Of a DNA stretch of 64,000 nucleotides, positions 23,517 to 34,794 are shown one piece after another. Both the position numbers and the translations under genes were made by a program. Numbering within the stretch: position 1 is the stretch's first letter; each line of letters begins with the position of its first letter. Source of the stretch: Capsicum annuum (lineage: Eukaryota > Streptophyta > Magnoliopsida > Solanales > Solanaceae); NCBI RefSeq assembly GCF_002878395.1, contig NC_061118.1, positions 129,815,465 through 129,879,464 on the forward strand, given 5' to 3'. The notes beneath the pieces were generated by a model, which made no database searches, was not told the DNA's origin, and saw only the letters and a program-made list of their open reading frames with translations.

Positions 23517-24906
23517 ACACTATCAACTTAGAACATTTGCATGTCCTCAGGCAAAAACACACAAAAAACACAAATAATACTTAACCAGGAAGATACTAAT
23601 CTACCTTTGGCATTTGACTTATCAATCCTTTCTCATAATATATTACCCCACTCCTAGTTTTATTTTTTCAAAAACACAATTGTGTATATTAATCGGGTAC
23701 AATAATGTGGCACACAAGAATCAAGTTATGACATTATATCAACAATAAAAAACTTGGTAAATCAAAGTCATACTACTCAATTAGGTAAGCAATCAGAAAT
23801 GTAACCATTGTACCCTCACAGTCAAAAAAGTTCATATCACTCAATTAGAGCTACATATTCTTATAGGGACCATCAAGAGATGTTCGCACTCACATATAAG
23901 ATCCCATCAATGTGCAAAGAGTGTCATAGGCTTGCCTTTATTTTCTTTACCTGTGTTTTCAGATAGTCGGGTTAGGATCACTATAGGATATAATTTGTCT
24001 TGTAATGTAGGATTAGGGGATGGTACTATTATTTAGACTTTTTAGTGATTTATCCTCCTTGGAACTATGATTACTTTGCGGTCTATTCAGCTAACCAACC
24101 TTTCTATTAATCCACCCTTATTTATTTCTTTTAATTTTTCTATGCTTATTCAGGCTGGGTGAGGGTTTTTTTCACCACACCCAACCCTACGATCTTTTTC
24201 TATCACACCTTTTGTTCGTACACACTTCATACTATGCACCCCTATGATAGCCATTCTCAACTTAGGTGATTTGCCTGAGTTTAGGTGAACAATGTCCAAA
24301 GAGTAACAGGTCTAAAACAAGTTCATTACAATTAAAATGGGAAGGTGAATCAGTGTAGAAAAATATGTTTATTAAGGCTCAAATTCAAGATCAAGGGATA
24401 TTCATTACATTTGGTTGGTTATTTTAGGGTAAAGTGGAATACTTTTGAAAAATGGCCTATGAACCTTTCCTAATCGACTGTCCCACAACCTAGGCAACAC
24501 CAATCGGGAAAGTTTTAGATTCTATAGACACAAGGAACTAGGTAATGACTCACACACATATTATACTATGGAAAATTGCTAGTCAATCCATTTTCAGTAC
24601 ATGAAATTGTTTGCCACAGTTATTACGTCCCTAATTGTAATGCCATTACGAGATTCACAAAAGTCACACACACATATATATATCAAACAATTATACTTAA
24701 ATTTTTATTAGTTGTACCATTTTTACAATCAAATGCAAAATAATTTTAATACAATCAGCTCAAAATAGGTCAACTACCTTTGGTACAAATGTTCTTCCTA
24801 ATTAAACATCACACACAACACGAACACAAAACAAAATATAAAACACATAGTTAATAGGACATGCCAATTCCATATTCAAACCCTAGTCGATGGGAAAAGA
24901 AACACG
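23517..24906 (-). other. Element E 3' non-coding region, left unit
   Basis: Starts with the polypurine-tract region (minus strand GAGGACATGCAAATGTTCTA). It holds the conserved two-part block: cataggcttgcc at 23925 and gtaatgtagg at 24002, 77 nt apart. It also has a CA/TA microsatellite near 24667-24685. Aligned with 29346-30700. No protein motif. Confidence 0.6.
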
Positions 24907-25607
24907 TCAACAACAATCCAAAGTGTTTAAGAGGTACACCCCCATCCCCAACAGAAAGTATATACCCTGGCCCAGTGTACGTAAAATGTAAAAAGTAGGG
25001 GCATAGACATACCTTGTCTCACTAGGCTCCGTATATAGTGTTATCATTGGGGGCCTCGGGATGAGCCCCATTTCATCAGTAATGGTCCCAGCAGGGGCTG
25101 GGATTCTTTCATTAATAGTGTCAACGATTGTGATCGGTGTGCTCAATGGTACCTCTAGAGGAGGAGATGTACTACTACTCAGATCAGCAGCATCAGTAGG
25201 TGGGGAACTACTAGCTCCCACCACTATCTCATAGATCCTCACTTGTCGGTCCTTCAAACTCTAAATATTGTCTGCCTTTGTAGCCTCAACATTCTTTTCT
25301 TCTTTAGATCTCTTTCTCTTTTTATTTTCTTTCCTTCTCACTTTTATCTCCACCAGGTATAGAGGATGAATCTTTAATAATTTGGATATCTTGTATATCC
25401 TTCTCATCTTGAATCTCTTCTATAATGGACATCTTCAGACTGGTCTCTCCTGCAAATCCTATACCACCTTTCGAAGTTTGGTTAGCTCAAACTGTACACC
25501 TACTAAATATGGGGACTGGATACCCTCCAACCTCCAACTGATACACTGCTCAAACCCATCAAATCTGGTATACATCATACTCATCTCTTCTCTAATCTGT
25601 GTATCCA
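24907..25607 (-). pseudogene. Element E extra ORF, C-terminal part (left unit)
   Basis: 116-codon minus-strand frame with a GASSSPPTDAADLSSSTSPP serine/proline-rich tail, preceded (25260-25600) by lysine/arginine-rich sequence (KKRKRS-like) and leucine-rich segments. It resembles the C-terminal tail of the plant transposon-associated ORF located downstream of pol in Athila-like elements of Solanaceae. The homologous tail of the longer copy is at 30700-31390. The frame is cut at the tandem-duplication junction. Confidence 0.5.
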
Positions 25608-25612
25608 CCCAT
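25602..25612. other. Tandem-duplication junction
   Basis: Up to tatccac (25602-25608) the sequence follows E interior (tatccac at 31391-31397 in the other unit). From ccatggcct onward it follows the C LTR start (11944 onward). The two parents share AC at the joint, a 2-nt microhomology. Confidence 0.65.
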
Positions 25613-27660
25613 GGCCTGGCATATACTAAATACTAAATAAATACCAAAATATTAGTAGGAAGCTAATTGACATAACTGATAGGTATAATAATAATAATGT
25701 ATGACTAAATGTCGATCAAAACTAGAAATAGAAATGTCTGACAACCCACTAATAAAAAATATAAACAATTATTATAAATCCTTTTGAGTTTATGAGATGT
25801 TGGGACAAGCCTCAAACTAACTCCAATTGACTGGAATAAAATGAAATACTAAAATAAATAACTGGTAACTAGTCCTTGAATAATGAGGGCTTACCAAAGC
25901 TGTTGTTAAGTGATGTGGGAATATGCGAAGTGTGGTCTAAGTACAAAACATCTGAAATAATATTATGAGATAATATAGCGCAAAAAGGTATGTGATCAGT
26001 ACTTTAAATGTAATAAGTATGCAAGATAGGAAACTAACTAGTATAAGCTGAACATGAATGCATGAACATGTAAATAGAATCCAAGATCAAGTATTTTCAT
26101 GTACTGAATAAAAATTGAATATCTGAATAACTAAATACAAGGTCAATACAAAACCCAAATTGAACATAAATCGAAGCCAGAACTGAGGACTGTGGGAGCT
26201 AACAATAACTGGCATACCCTAATGTAAGCAAATTTGGGCCCAACCTATAACCTCAGTTAGAAAGGTGCTAGTACCTTGCCAAGGGTACCAATACTGGCCG
26301 ACGTGGATCCACTAAACTAATGTCTTGAAGGACTAGGGAGTCATGACTCAATTGATGGGGACCCATTGTAACCTACAATAATGTCTTAGTTCTTGAATTT
26401 AGAAACTGCTACTAACGGTCTTTATCTAACTAACAAGGGTGCAATCATATTTTCGTTCACTCGGTATTATGTATGACTCCCAACTGAATGATACTGAAGA
26501 AAAAATTAAATTTTTTATCAAAATATTATTCTGTAAAAAATAATGCATACAATAATCTAAAGTACTCAAAAACATATAAACTGATGTATGCCTAAATTCT
26601 TAGGTATCGGGTGTTCACAACCCACCAGCTCTAAACATAATAATATTAACTGCATATTTTGAGGAAACATCACAATTCAAATTTAAGATCTCAACATATT
26701 ATCATACTCAAGGAATTCATGAATCTTAAAAACATGGGAGATGCTTCATTTATAGGAAACATGTGTTATTGGTTTTCTTAAATAAATAAACTGTAGAATT
26801 TAAGGAAAACTCACATTTGACCTGGAACTAAAACTTGCAGGGAAAACACCTTGAAGATAGAGAAGTTATGGGGTCATAATGGCTGGAAGGTATCCATTGA
26901 TTAAATCTCATATCCAAGAAGGTAGAATCCTTGGAGAAATCCTTGGAACTAAGCTTGTGCTTGAGAAACCCTAACTTGGCTTTGGAGAAGAAGAAATTGC
27001 TCTTTGTTGCTAAATGTTGAGTGATTTTTTATTTTATGAGATGTTAGGGTAAATTTAATCCCAAATAACTAATAATAGAGTACCCAAATGATGTGGGTTT
27101 GGAATTAGAAGAACAGGAACTGACCAAAAATCACTTTTTAAATTATGCAAGAAATTACTGGTTCCAGTCGTAATGACTCGGGCTAGGACTCATTACTATT
27201 GGTCATGAGTCGTGGACTAGATTTGTGACCTGGAGACCCGATCCTTGGTTCCTTACTATCCTGACAATGATAGACTCATGACGACTCATTTGATCTAAAA
27301 ACAAGTTTTCATGAAGCATCGTGTTTAGGAGTTGAACCCCTTGGTTTCTTTACTGTTGTGGTAACAGATACACATAAAGACTCGTCAGGAGTCTTAATGA
27401 TTCGTATGCTAGACTTTTCACCACAAATATGGAATTTGGGAACTTCAATATTATGGAAATGACTCCACACAATGTGTTATTACATTTGGTAATGGGTCAT
27501 TGCCTGAACCATTATCACTAGAAGTTCAATAACTTCTCAGACAGCTTGGCATCAATTCTCACTACGAAATTAAAACAAGGGGAGACTGGTGGTGTTGGAA
27601 AATATAATTTAATGTAATATACTTTTTCAAGTCTAGAGCTTAAAATTTTGGGTTATTACA
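25612..27660 (-). repeat. Element C LTR, copy 2 (uninterrupted)
   Basis: 2,049 bp, starting TG and ending CA, aligned with both parts of copy 1. U3-end words include gtcgtaatgactcg (27169), catgagtcgtgg (27211) and catgacgactcat (27276). It keeps the empty D target ctggt at 27158-27162. No primer site or interior is seen beside it. Confidence 0.75.
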
Positions 27661-27830
27661 ATCGATCTTATGTTGTAACTCACTTTGAGTGCAAAGCAGC
27701 ATTAGGCTTGATTTCATGTGTTTGGTAGATTTTGGTGTTTTGGGTGTGATCTTCTTAATAGTTATGTGTATATTAGTGATGGATCGATGGTGATTTTTCC
27801 TATATTCATATTATATAAGGAGATATTTTA
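27661..27830 (+). pseudogene. Protease-like scrap, copy 3
   Basis: Plus-strand pieces SYVVTHFECKAALGLIS and, after a frameshift, FGCDLLNSYVYISDGSMVI. The second piece is paralleled by FGVFGCDLFNACVLY in copy 1. It is cut by the E insertion at 27831. Confidence 0.35.
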
Positions 27831-29345
27831 TGTTGACCAAAACTACACCTCCAAAGAAGTGTGTTACGATAGATTTCAAATATAGTAACCCAAATGAGAT
27901 TGGGGTTGAACCTATAAGGAATGAGTGGAATTATATCTCAATGTTGATGAAATCATGGGTAGTTCAGAAAAGTAAATGGGGATATTTGATACAAACAGTA
28001 AATAATCACTGAACTTGAGTACTCGAGGTTGTAAGAAATCAAAGACGAATAATAGGACTGTGTTCCCCCTCATGCCCAATTTATTGAGTTTATTGTGTCC
28101 AACTCACCTTACCTACTACTTTGCATGTAAAGTCTATCAAGATATGTATTATAAATTGTTTTGTTAACGTATAGATAAATATCACCCTTCACATGGTGAG
28201 TCTTAGGACATCACTTTACGATCCCTTCTCCTTAACCCTAATACAACTATCACTATTTGAGTCTCAAATTGATTAGATGAGGGTTGATAGCCTCGAATCA
28301 CAATCACAATCCCCTTTTCCCAATCTCGAACTCCTTGGTGAGGATAATCTCGATTATAGGCAAGTCATTAGCTTCTATAATAACTAATGAAGAAACTAAT
28401 ACAAATATGAACATAATACACGCAGCTACAACAATTTAGATAAATCTCCCACTTCCCTTTTGTTGTTAATCCGCTAGGGTTTCCACAATCCTAGTTAAGA
28501 AAGTTAGCCGCTCATGGTTATGCAATAATCTATAACAATCAATGAAGATAACACAAAATTAATTGCACAAAAATGAAAAGAAAAAAATCCAAAATCTTCA
28601 ATTGATTACGAAACCAAAAACCCAAGAATAATGTATCAAGTAGCAATGTATATCAAAATTATCAAAAGTGCATAAACTATTATAAAAGTACCCCAAGGGT
28701 ATTTATAGAGCATCAACATAACAAAGGAAACCTAACCAAATCAAATAAGGAAAATTATGTTAGCAGTGGTCATGCCTAAGGTAACAAGTCATTAAGACTG
28801 GCCATGACTCATTTGTTACTGTCATAGCTTATTTCTATCTTCAGTGGTCACAACTCGTCATGTGTCCTTATGAGTCGTAGGCTACTATTCGTAGTCACTC
28901 GGATGAATTTTCTCATTCAAGTCTTCTAAATTTGTTGCTAGGATGAATCCTCACCACGAGTTGTAGTTAGTCCTTACAATTTTTGGTATCCACTCGTTAC
29001 CACTCGAGCCTCTTTTAACCATCTTTAAATGTTTTAGCCACTATTGTCAGTACGCTTCACACCACGACTTATAGTCCCTCCTTTCGAGTCATGGTCAGTC
29101 TAACTTTATGCACTGGTAACCTCATGAGTCTAGCTACGAGACATAAGATGACTTAATGACTCATATCTTGACTAGTACTTCAACTTTTCAGAGCTTTTTC
29201 TCCTCTTTTTTAGTAAAACACCAATTTCGACCAAATTTACCGGCAATACATTCAAAACACACATAATATCTGATGAAATGACCTAAGTCAATACATAATT
29301 TCACCATTTTAAGCATCAAATATTCTATGAAAATACGACACATCA
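27831..29345 (-). repeat. Element E 3' LTR (left)
   Basis: 1,515 bp, starting tgttgacc and ending cacatca. U3-end words include caactcgtcatg, gagtcgtagg, ccacgagttgtag, ccactcgttacc and tcgagtcatgg between 28850 and 29095. Confidence 0.8.
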
Positions 29346-30699
29346 ATACCCTCAACTTAGAATATTTGCATGTCCTCAGGAAAAAACACCAAAAAAAAAT
29401 AGAAACAATGCATAACCGAGAAGATCCTAAGCTAACTTTGGCATTTGAATCATCAATATTTGCTCATAACACATTACTCCCCTCCTAGTTTTACTTATTT
29501 AAAACACAATTATGTATATTAATTTGGTACAATAATGTGACACGTAGGAATCAAGTGATGGCATTATATTATCAGTGAACAACTGGACATATCCAAGTTA
29601 TATTATCCAAATAGGTAAGCAATAAAAACTGCAACACATGTCCCTTCATAGTCAAAATGTCCATATCACTCAATTAGAGCAGTAAGTTCTTACGGGGACC
29701 GTCAAGAAATGCCCGCACTCACAATAAAGTTACCATCAATATGAACAGTACCATAGTCGGGTTAGGATCACTATAGGACATAATCTGGCTTATAATGTAG
29801 GGTTGGGGGATGGTATGGTATATTTGGACTTTTTAGTGTCATAGCCTCTTTGGAACTATGATTACTTTGGGGTCCATTAAGCTAACCAACTTTTCTTTTA
29901 ATCCACCCTTATTTCTTTCTTTTTCTTTGCTTTTTCAGGCTATGTGTGGGATTTTTTCTCCACACCCAACCTTACATTCTTTTTCTATCACACCCTTTGT
30001 TCATACCCACTTCATACTATGCACCCCTATGATTGCCATCCTCCACTTAGGTGATTTTCTTAAGTTGAGGTGCACAGTGTCCAAAGAGGAACATGGCTAA
30101 AATAGGTTCATTGCAGTTAAAATGGAAAGGTGAATCGGTGTAGAAAAATATATTTATTAAGGCTCAAATTCGGGATCAAGAGATATTAATTACATTTGGT
30201 TGGTTATTTTAGGCTAAAGTGGACTACTTTAGAAAAATAGCCTATGATCCTTTCCTAACCGAATATCCTACAACCTAGGCAAGACCAACCAGGAAAGTTC
30301 TAGATTCTATATACACAAGGAACTAGGTAACATCTCACACACATATTGTACAGGGTCCTATTGCTAGCCACTCGATTTCCAATTCATGCAATTGTTTGCC
30401 ACAGTTATTACATCCTTAATACTAATCCCATTACCAGAATCATTATAGTTATACACCCATATATATCATGCTATTATACTCAAATTTTTATGAGGGGACC
30501 ATTTTCATAATCAAATGCAAAACAATTTTAGTACAATCAGCTCAAAACAAGTCAAATTCCTTAGGTACAAATTTTATTCCTAATTAAACATTACACACAA
30601 CAGGAACATAAAGAAAAACATAAAACACACATTTAAACTAGACATTCCAGTTCTGTATTCAAACCATAGCTGATAGAAAAAGAAACACGAAAACAACAA
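29346..30699 (-). other. Element E polypurine tract and 3' non-coding region
   Basis: The tract region reads GAGGACATGCAAATATTCTA then AGTTGAGGGTAT on the minus strand. The GTAATGTAGG half of the conserved block survives as ataatgtaggg at about 29801, while the cataggcttgcc half seems lost in a deletion near 29750. An 80-codon plus-strand frame at 29858-30100 overlaps conserved non-coding sequence and I do not treat it as a gene. Confidence 0.6.
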
Positions 30700-32480
30700 T
30701 CCGTGGCGGTTGAGGTTATACTCCCCACCCCTAACTAAAAGAATATATACTGGCCCCACTATATGTTAAATGTAAAAAACTAGGGGCATAGACATACATA
30801 GGCTCACAAGGCTCTGTCTTATGTAGTTTCATCGTGGAGGGCCTCGGGATGAGCCCCACTCTCAGCAGCAGTAGTCCTAGTAGGGCCTAGGATGCTCTCA
30901 TCAATAGTGGTGCCGATTGTAGACAATGTGCTCAATGATAGATCTCTAGGTGAATATTTACTACTACTTAGATCAACAACATCAGTAGGTTAGAAAATAC
31001 TAGCTCCCACTGCCATCTCATGGATCCTCACCTGTCGATCCTTCTAACTCGAAATAATTGTTGCCTTTGCAATCTCAACATTCTCTTCTTCTGTAGTTCA
31101 ATTCCTCTTATTTTTTTCTTTACTTCTAACCTTTATCTCCACCAACTATGGGGGTCAAATATCTTACACTCTGGATATCTTATATCTCCTCCCCATCCTA
31201 AATCTCTTCAATAATAAGCATCATAAGACTGGTCTCTCCTGTAAAATCCTCAACCGTCTTTTGAAGTGTAGTAAGCTTAAAATGTACACCTATTAAATAT
31301 GGGGAATGGATACCCTTCAACCTCCAACTGATACACTTCTCAAACCAATAAAATTTTGTATGCATCATCCTCATCACCTTTCTAACTTTTTATCCACGTA
31401 GGACTTCACTCCTTCTTCTCATAGTTTCATATTTGCTTCTACCGTACCCAATATCTTTTTTACCTTAGATCAGATTGTCTTCAGTACTTGGGTATAACCG
31501 ACAGAAGACAGTCTAGAAGTAAATAGGCATGGTATAGTAGTAAGTGGTGGATTTAGAGTCTTATAGGTGCATGTTGCATCAGTAGAAGTCTAAGGCTTAG
31601 ACTGCACATTCTCCATAGAGGTCTCACCCATGTCAGTGAACCCTGTTGTTTCACTATTGTGCCTTCTGTCCTTGTATGCCTCTCTAATCATAGTGGCTCA
31701 AAACTTTTCTACCTTGGAGATAGGGTTATCAACATCTCTGATAAAATCCAAGTCTTTTGTGGTGCATGGACTTATAAACTAATCAACATCTAGGAGTTCT
31801 TATACTCCTATATCTAAGAAAATCTGTGTCACCAAGCAAGGGAAATCCATGACTATGTCAGTACTCATCACTCGATCTCTGATATCTCTTGCTATCTAGT
31901 TGGATTCATCTATCTCGTAGCATACAATAATTCCCGTGACTAAGGCTATTTTTTGGACTCAATACATTGTCCCATAAGGTGGTACTCAATATATTTCGTA
32001 CCAGTGTACATCAAGCCTTATCTTGAATGTTCAAGATACCTTTGTGATTGATGATGACCCGCCAACATCTCCAACTGCCTAGGGAGCCTCCCCCTGGTTT
32101 GCAACCATGAGCTTGGCTATCCCCCAATAATTAAGATGCTTTTCTTCTGATGCGATCTGATTTACCTTCACCTTATGTATCTTATCTACCCGATGGTCAA
32201 ACTCATCAGTGTTGTCTAGAAGAAGGAGCTTTGTCCCATGTAATGCTTAAATAATGTTAGACGGAAGTAGGAACTCTAGCCTACGTGATGCTGAAAAGAT
32301 GGTCTAAGTAGAGATGTTCACCCAAACACCTCGAATCACCAAATTGATAAATAGGTCATCACCTTTCCATAATCTCTGCTATGGATATAACCTTTTCAGC
32401 TCTATCTGATAAACATCATAAAAGCATGAACCAAATCTTAGCTGTAACGTCCTAGGGACATAGTCATCTACTTAAAATTA
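30700..32480 (-). pseudogene. Element E extra ORF: plant transposon-associated protein
   Basis: Minus-strand coding remnant with several stops, located downstream of pol. Readable pieces in order: SRRLEFLLPSNI, GTKLLLLDNTDEFDH, ASEEKHLNYWGIAKLMVANQ, then ALVTGIIVCYEID, RDIRDRVMSTDIVMDFPCLV, TQIFLDIGV and TTKDLDFIRDVDNPI, ending in a serine-rich tail near 30700-31040. The G-Y/E-I-D, R-D-R and FPCL-T-Q pattern resembles the so-called putative plant transposon protein domain found beside Athila-like elements in Solanaceae. Its biochemical role is unknown; envelope-like position does not imply envelope function. Confidence 0.55.
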
Positions 32481-32884
32481 TATTGTCTGAATTAGGCATC
32501 TCAGACATGCTTGTGGTGGTAAACTTCTTCTCCAAACAAATTCCTCTTTGTGGTTTTATAGTGGAAGGATTAATGGAAATGTCTTTGTCATTTATGGCAC
32601 ATATTTTAGGGTACCCCTATCATTCAAAGATGGGAATTGGATCAGGTTGGATAGAAAGTAGAGTGGGATGTGATGGTGGAGGATTAATTTAGACTGTGGT
32701 GTCACTCTTCTCACTTTCACTCTCACTCTCACTCACATAATCAGTTATGTTATTCTCTTTAGTATTTTCCTCTTCATTCTCCTCCTCGAAGCTAGATTTA
32801 CCCATATTAGTTTTATCACTATCACCATTACCTTCATTGTCCTCCTCAGATTGGGACAGTGAGTGATATGGCAATGTACAAGTA
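32481..32884 (-). pseudogene. Acidic N-terminal part of the extra ORF
   Basis: The minus-strand frame at 32689-32973 includes SEEDNEGNGDSDKTNMGKSS, EEENEEENTKENN and SESESESEKSDTT. Low-complexity acidic N-termini of this kind precede the transposon-associated domain. The frame runs on rightward into integrase-derived sequence, so the start codon at 32973 belongs to fused debris rather than to the original protein. Confidence 0.45.
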
Positions 32885-33330
32885 TTGTGAAATATTGCCT
32901 TGATATTGACATTGGTCATAGGCGAGTGCAAAGTTGTGAGTATCCTTGTAGATTGTAGCCTAGTAATATTCATATTGCAAGATTTTATGGGCTATGCGGT
33001 TCCTTCATGGTAGCCCCCAATGGGTGAAGATTGACAAGCCTAAGGCAACTCATCATATCCACCTTTGAGATGCATCTATGAATTACACGATCCTCATAAA
33101 TCTTGAATAGGTAAGGCTCATTCTATAAAAACTTTTTCACCTCACGCATAAATCTCTTGCACTACTAGAAATACAAGTCCTCTGGGACAAAACCACTTGC
33201 CAAGTAATAGGCAAAGTAAGAAAAGCTAGGAATTAGGTCTTGTGATGTTGGCAAAATCTACTCATTTGGAAAATTATCATCAATTTTAAGCCCATCCCCC
33301 ATTTTCTGCATTGCTTCTTGCTAAAGTCTA
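32885..33330 (-). pseudogene. Element E RNase H-integrase connection and integrase zinc finger
   Basis: Minus-strand pieces in order: NFPNE, SYFAYYLASGFVPEDLYF, RFMREVKKFL, NEPYLFKIYEDRVIHRC, NLHPLGATMKEPHS, then after a frameshift AHKILQYEYY, ATIYKDTHNFA, YDQCQYQGNIS. These follow the H-H-C-C zinc-finger layout of Athila-type integrase (one cysteine replaced, YDQC retained). Directly after QGNIS the sequence turns into the acidic ORF. The DDE core that should follow (about 600 bp or more) is absent. Confidence 0.6.
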
Positions 33331-33720
33331 GACAAGTGATCTGCAACTTGATTTTTGGTGCCTTTTCAGTCCTTCACTTCAAAATCAAGCTTTTGCAACA
33401 AGAGTACCCAATGAAATTTCCTTGATTTTTTACATCTTTATTTGCCTTAGGTATCTCAAAGTCGCATGATTTGTACGGACTATGACCTTAGTCCCAATCA
33501 AATAGGACCAAAATTTTTTGAGGGCAAAAACCACTACAAGCAACTCTTGCTCAGTAACTGTATTGTTCTATTATGTAGGTTTTAGTGCCTTGTTGGCATA
33601 GTAAAGTGGGTGAAGGATCATCTCTCACCTTTGTCCTAGGTAGAACCAAAAGCCATACCGCTTTTATCACACATGATCTTAAATGATCGGGATAAATCAG
33701 GGGACACAATGATAGGAGCT
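33331..33720 (-). pseudogene. Element E RNase H
   Basis: Frameshifted minus-strand RNase H with recognisable pieces: IMCDKSGMAFGS, HNRTIQLLSKSCL, FLPSKNFGPI, then GLRS and the C-terminal WVLLLQKLDFEVKD, KGTKNQVADHLSRL. The ending ..KGTxNxVADHLSRL is characteristic of the Athila/Tat branch, whereas Tekay-type elements end AKANVVADALSR. Several internal stops. Confidence 0.65.
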
Positions 33721-34790
33721 GACACCAATCGCTCTTTCAGGCACTCAAAGGACTTTAAACATGTATAATCAAAATCAAACTTCACTTATTTCTCAAGAAT
33801 CTTGCTTAGAGGGTTCATTTTCTATGAGAAGTACATGATTAAATACAAATAAAAACAAGTATTGCCCAAAAAACTTTTAATACCCTTCATTGAGACTAGT
33901 GGTGGCAACTTCTCAATAACTTTAATTATTTTCTTATATACCTCAATGTCTTGTTTTGAGATCTAGTGTTCGAGTACAATACCTTCTTTTACCATGAAAT
34001 GACACTTCTCCTAATTTAGTACCAAATTGCATTCCTCACATTTACGGAGGCCATTGGATGAATGGCCAAACAGTTATCAAAAGAGTCCCCAACTATATAA
34101 AAGCCATCCATGAACACCTTAATAGTATCTTCCACCATGTCAGAGAATATCAACATTATAAATCTTTGAAAAGTGGTGGTAGCATCACACAGTTCGAATG
34201 GTATTCTTTTGAACGCAAAAGTCCGATAGAGTCAAGTAAAGGTCATCTTTTCTTTGACTTTGAGTGAAATTGTGATTTGATTATTTCCTAAATAACTGTC
34301 AAAAAAATAATACAAACCCATGATTGCTAACCTATCCAGCATATGATCTATAAATGACACAGGAAAATGGTTCTTCTATGTCTATGTATTCATCTTTTGG
34401 TAGTCCATGCATACTTGCCATCCTATAATTGGTCTTATGGGGATAAGATCATTATTCTCCATGGGAACTATTGTGGTTCCATCCTTTTTAGGGACACACT
34501 AAGCCGGGCCAACCCATTTGCTATCTTGAATGGGGTAAACAACTCCAGCATCGAACCACTTGATAATTTATATCTTCACGACCTCCTATATAGAAGTATT
34601 CAATCTCTATTGATGCTCAATGCTCGGAATACTGTATGACTCATGCTATATTTTATGGGTACAAAAACCTGGTGGAATGCTAATAATTCTGTAATGGTCC
34701 ATCTGACAACTTTTTTAAATCTCTAGAATACTAATATCGACACCTTTACCTCTATTTTCACTAAGTCAGCTGTAATAATCACCAAAATAT
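33721..34790 (-). pseudogene. Element E reverse transcriptase
   Basis: Minus-strand RT with many stops. Pieces in order from the right: IIKWFDAGVVYPIQDSKWV, CVPKKDGTTIVP, IIGWQVCMDYQKMN, HFPVSFIDHMLDRLA, TFAFKRIPFELCDATTTFQR, then KVFMDGFYIVGDSFDN, EKCHFMVKEGIVLEH, VIEKLPPLVSMKGIKSFLG and CLKERLVSAPIIVSPD. The catalytic F-M-D-D box is FMDG (codons at 34103-34114), so the second metal-binding aspartate is lost. Family placement is secure; function is not possible. Confidence 0.75.
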
Positions 34791-34794
34791 GTTG

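Noticed and set aside
11944..27660. Reading C copy 1 and C copy 2 as the two LTRs of one large element
   Set aside because: Flanking 5-mers do not match, no primer site or polypurine tract borders the supposed interior, and E sequence continues across both right edges, which a tandem duplication explains better.
27830..28012. 60-codon plus-strand frame, with a similar frame at 37680-37865
   Set aside because: Both are at the same place in E LTR copies and reflect LTR homology, on the strand opposite to the element; no sign of translation.
29858..30100. 80-codon plus-strand frame with hydrophobic content
   Set aside because: It lies in conserved 3' non-coding sequence of E on the opposite strand to the element, and the homologous left unit does not keep it open.
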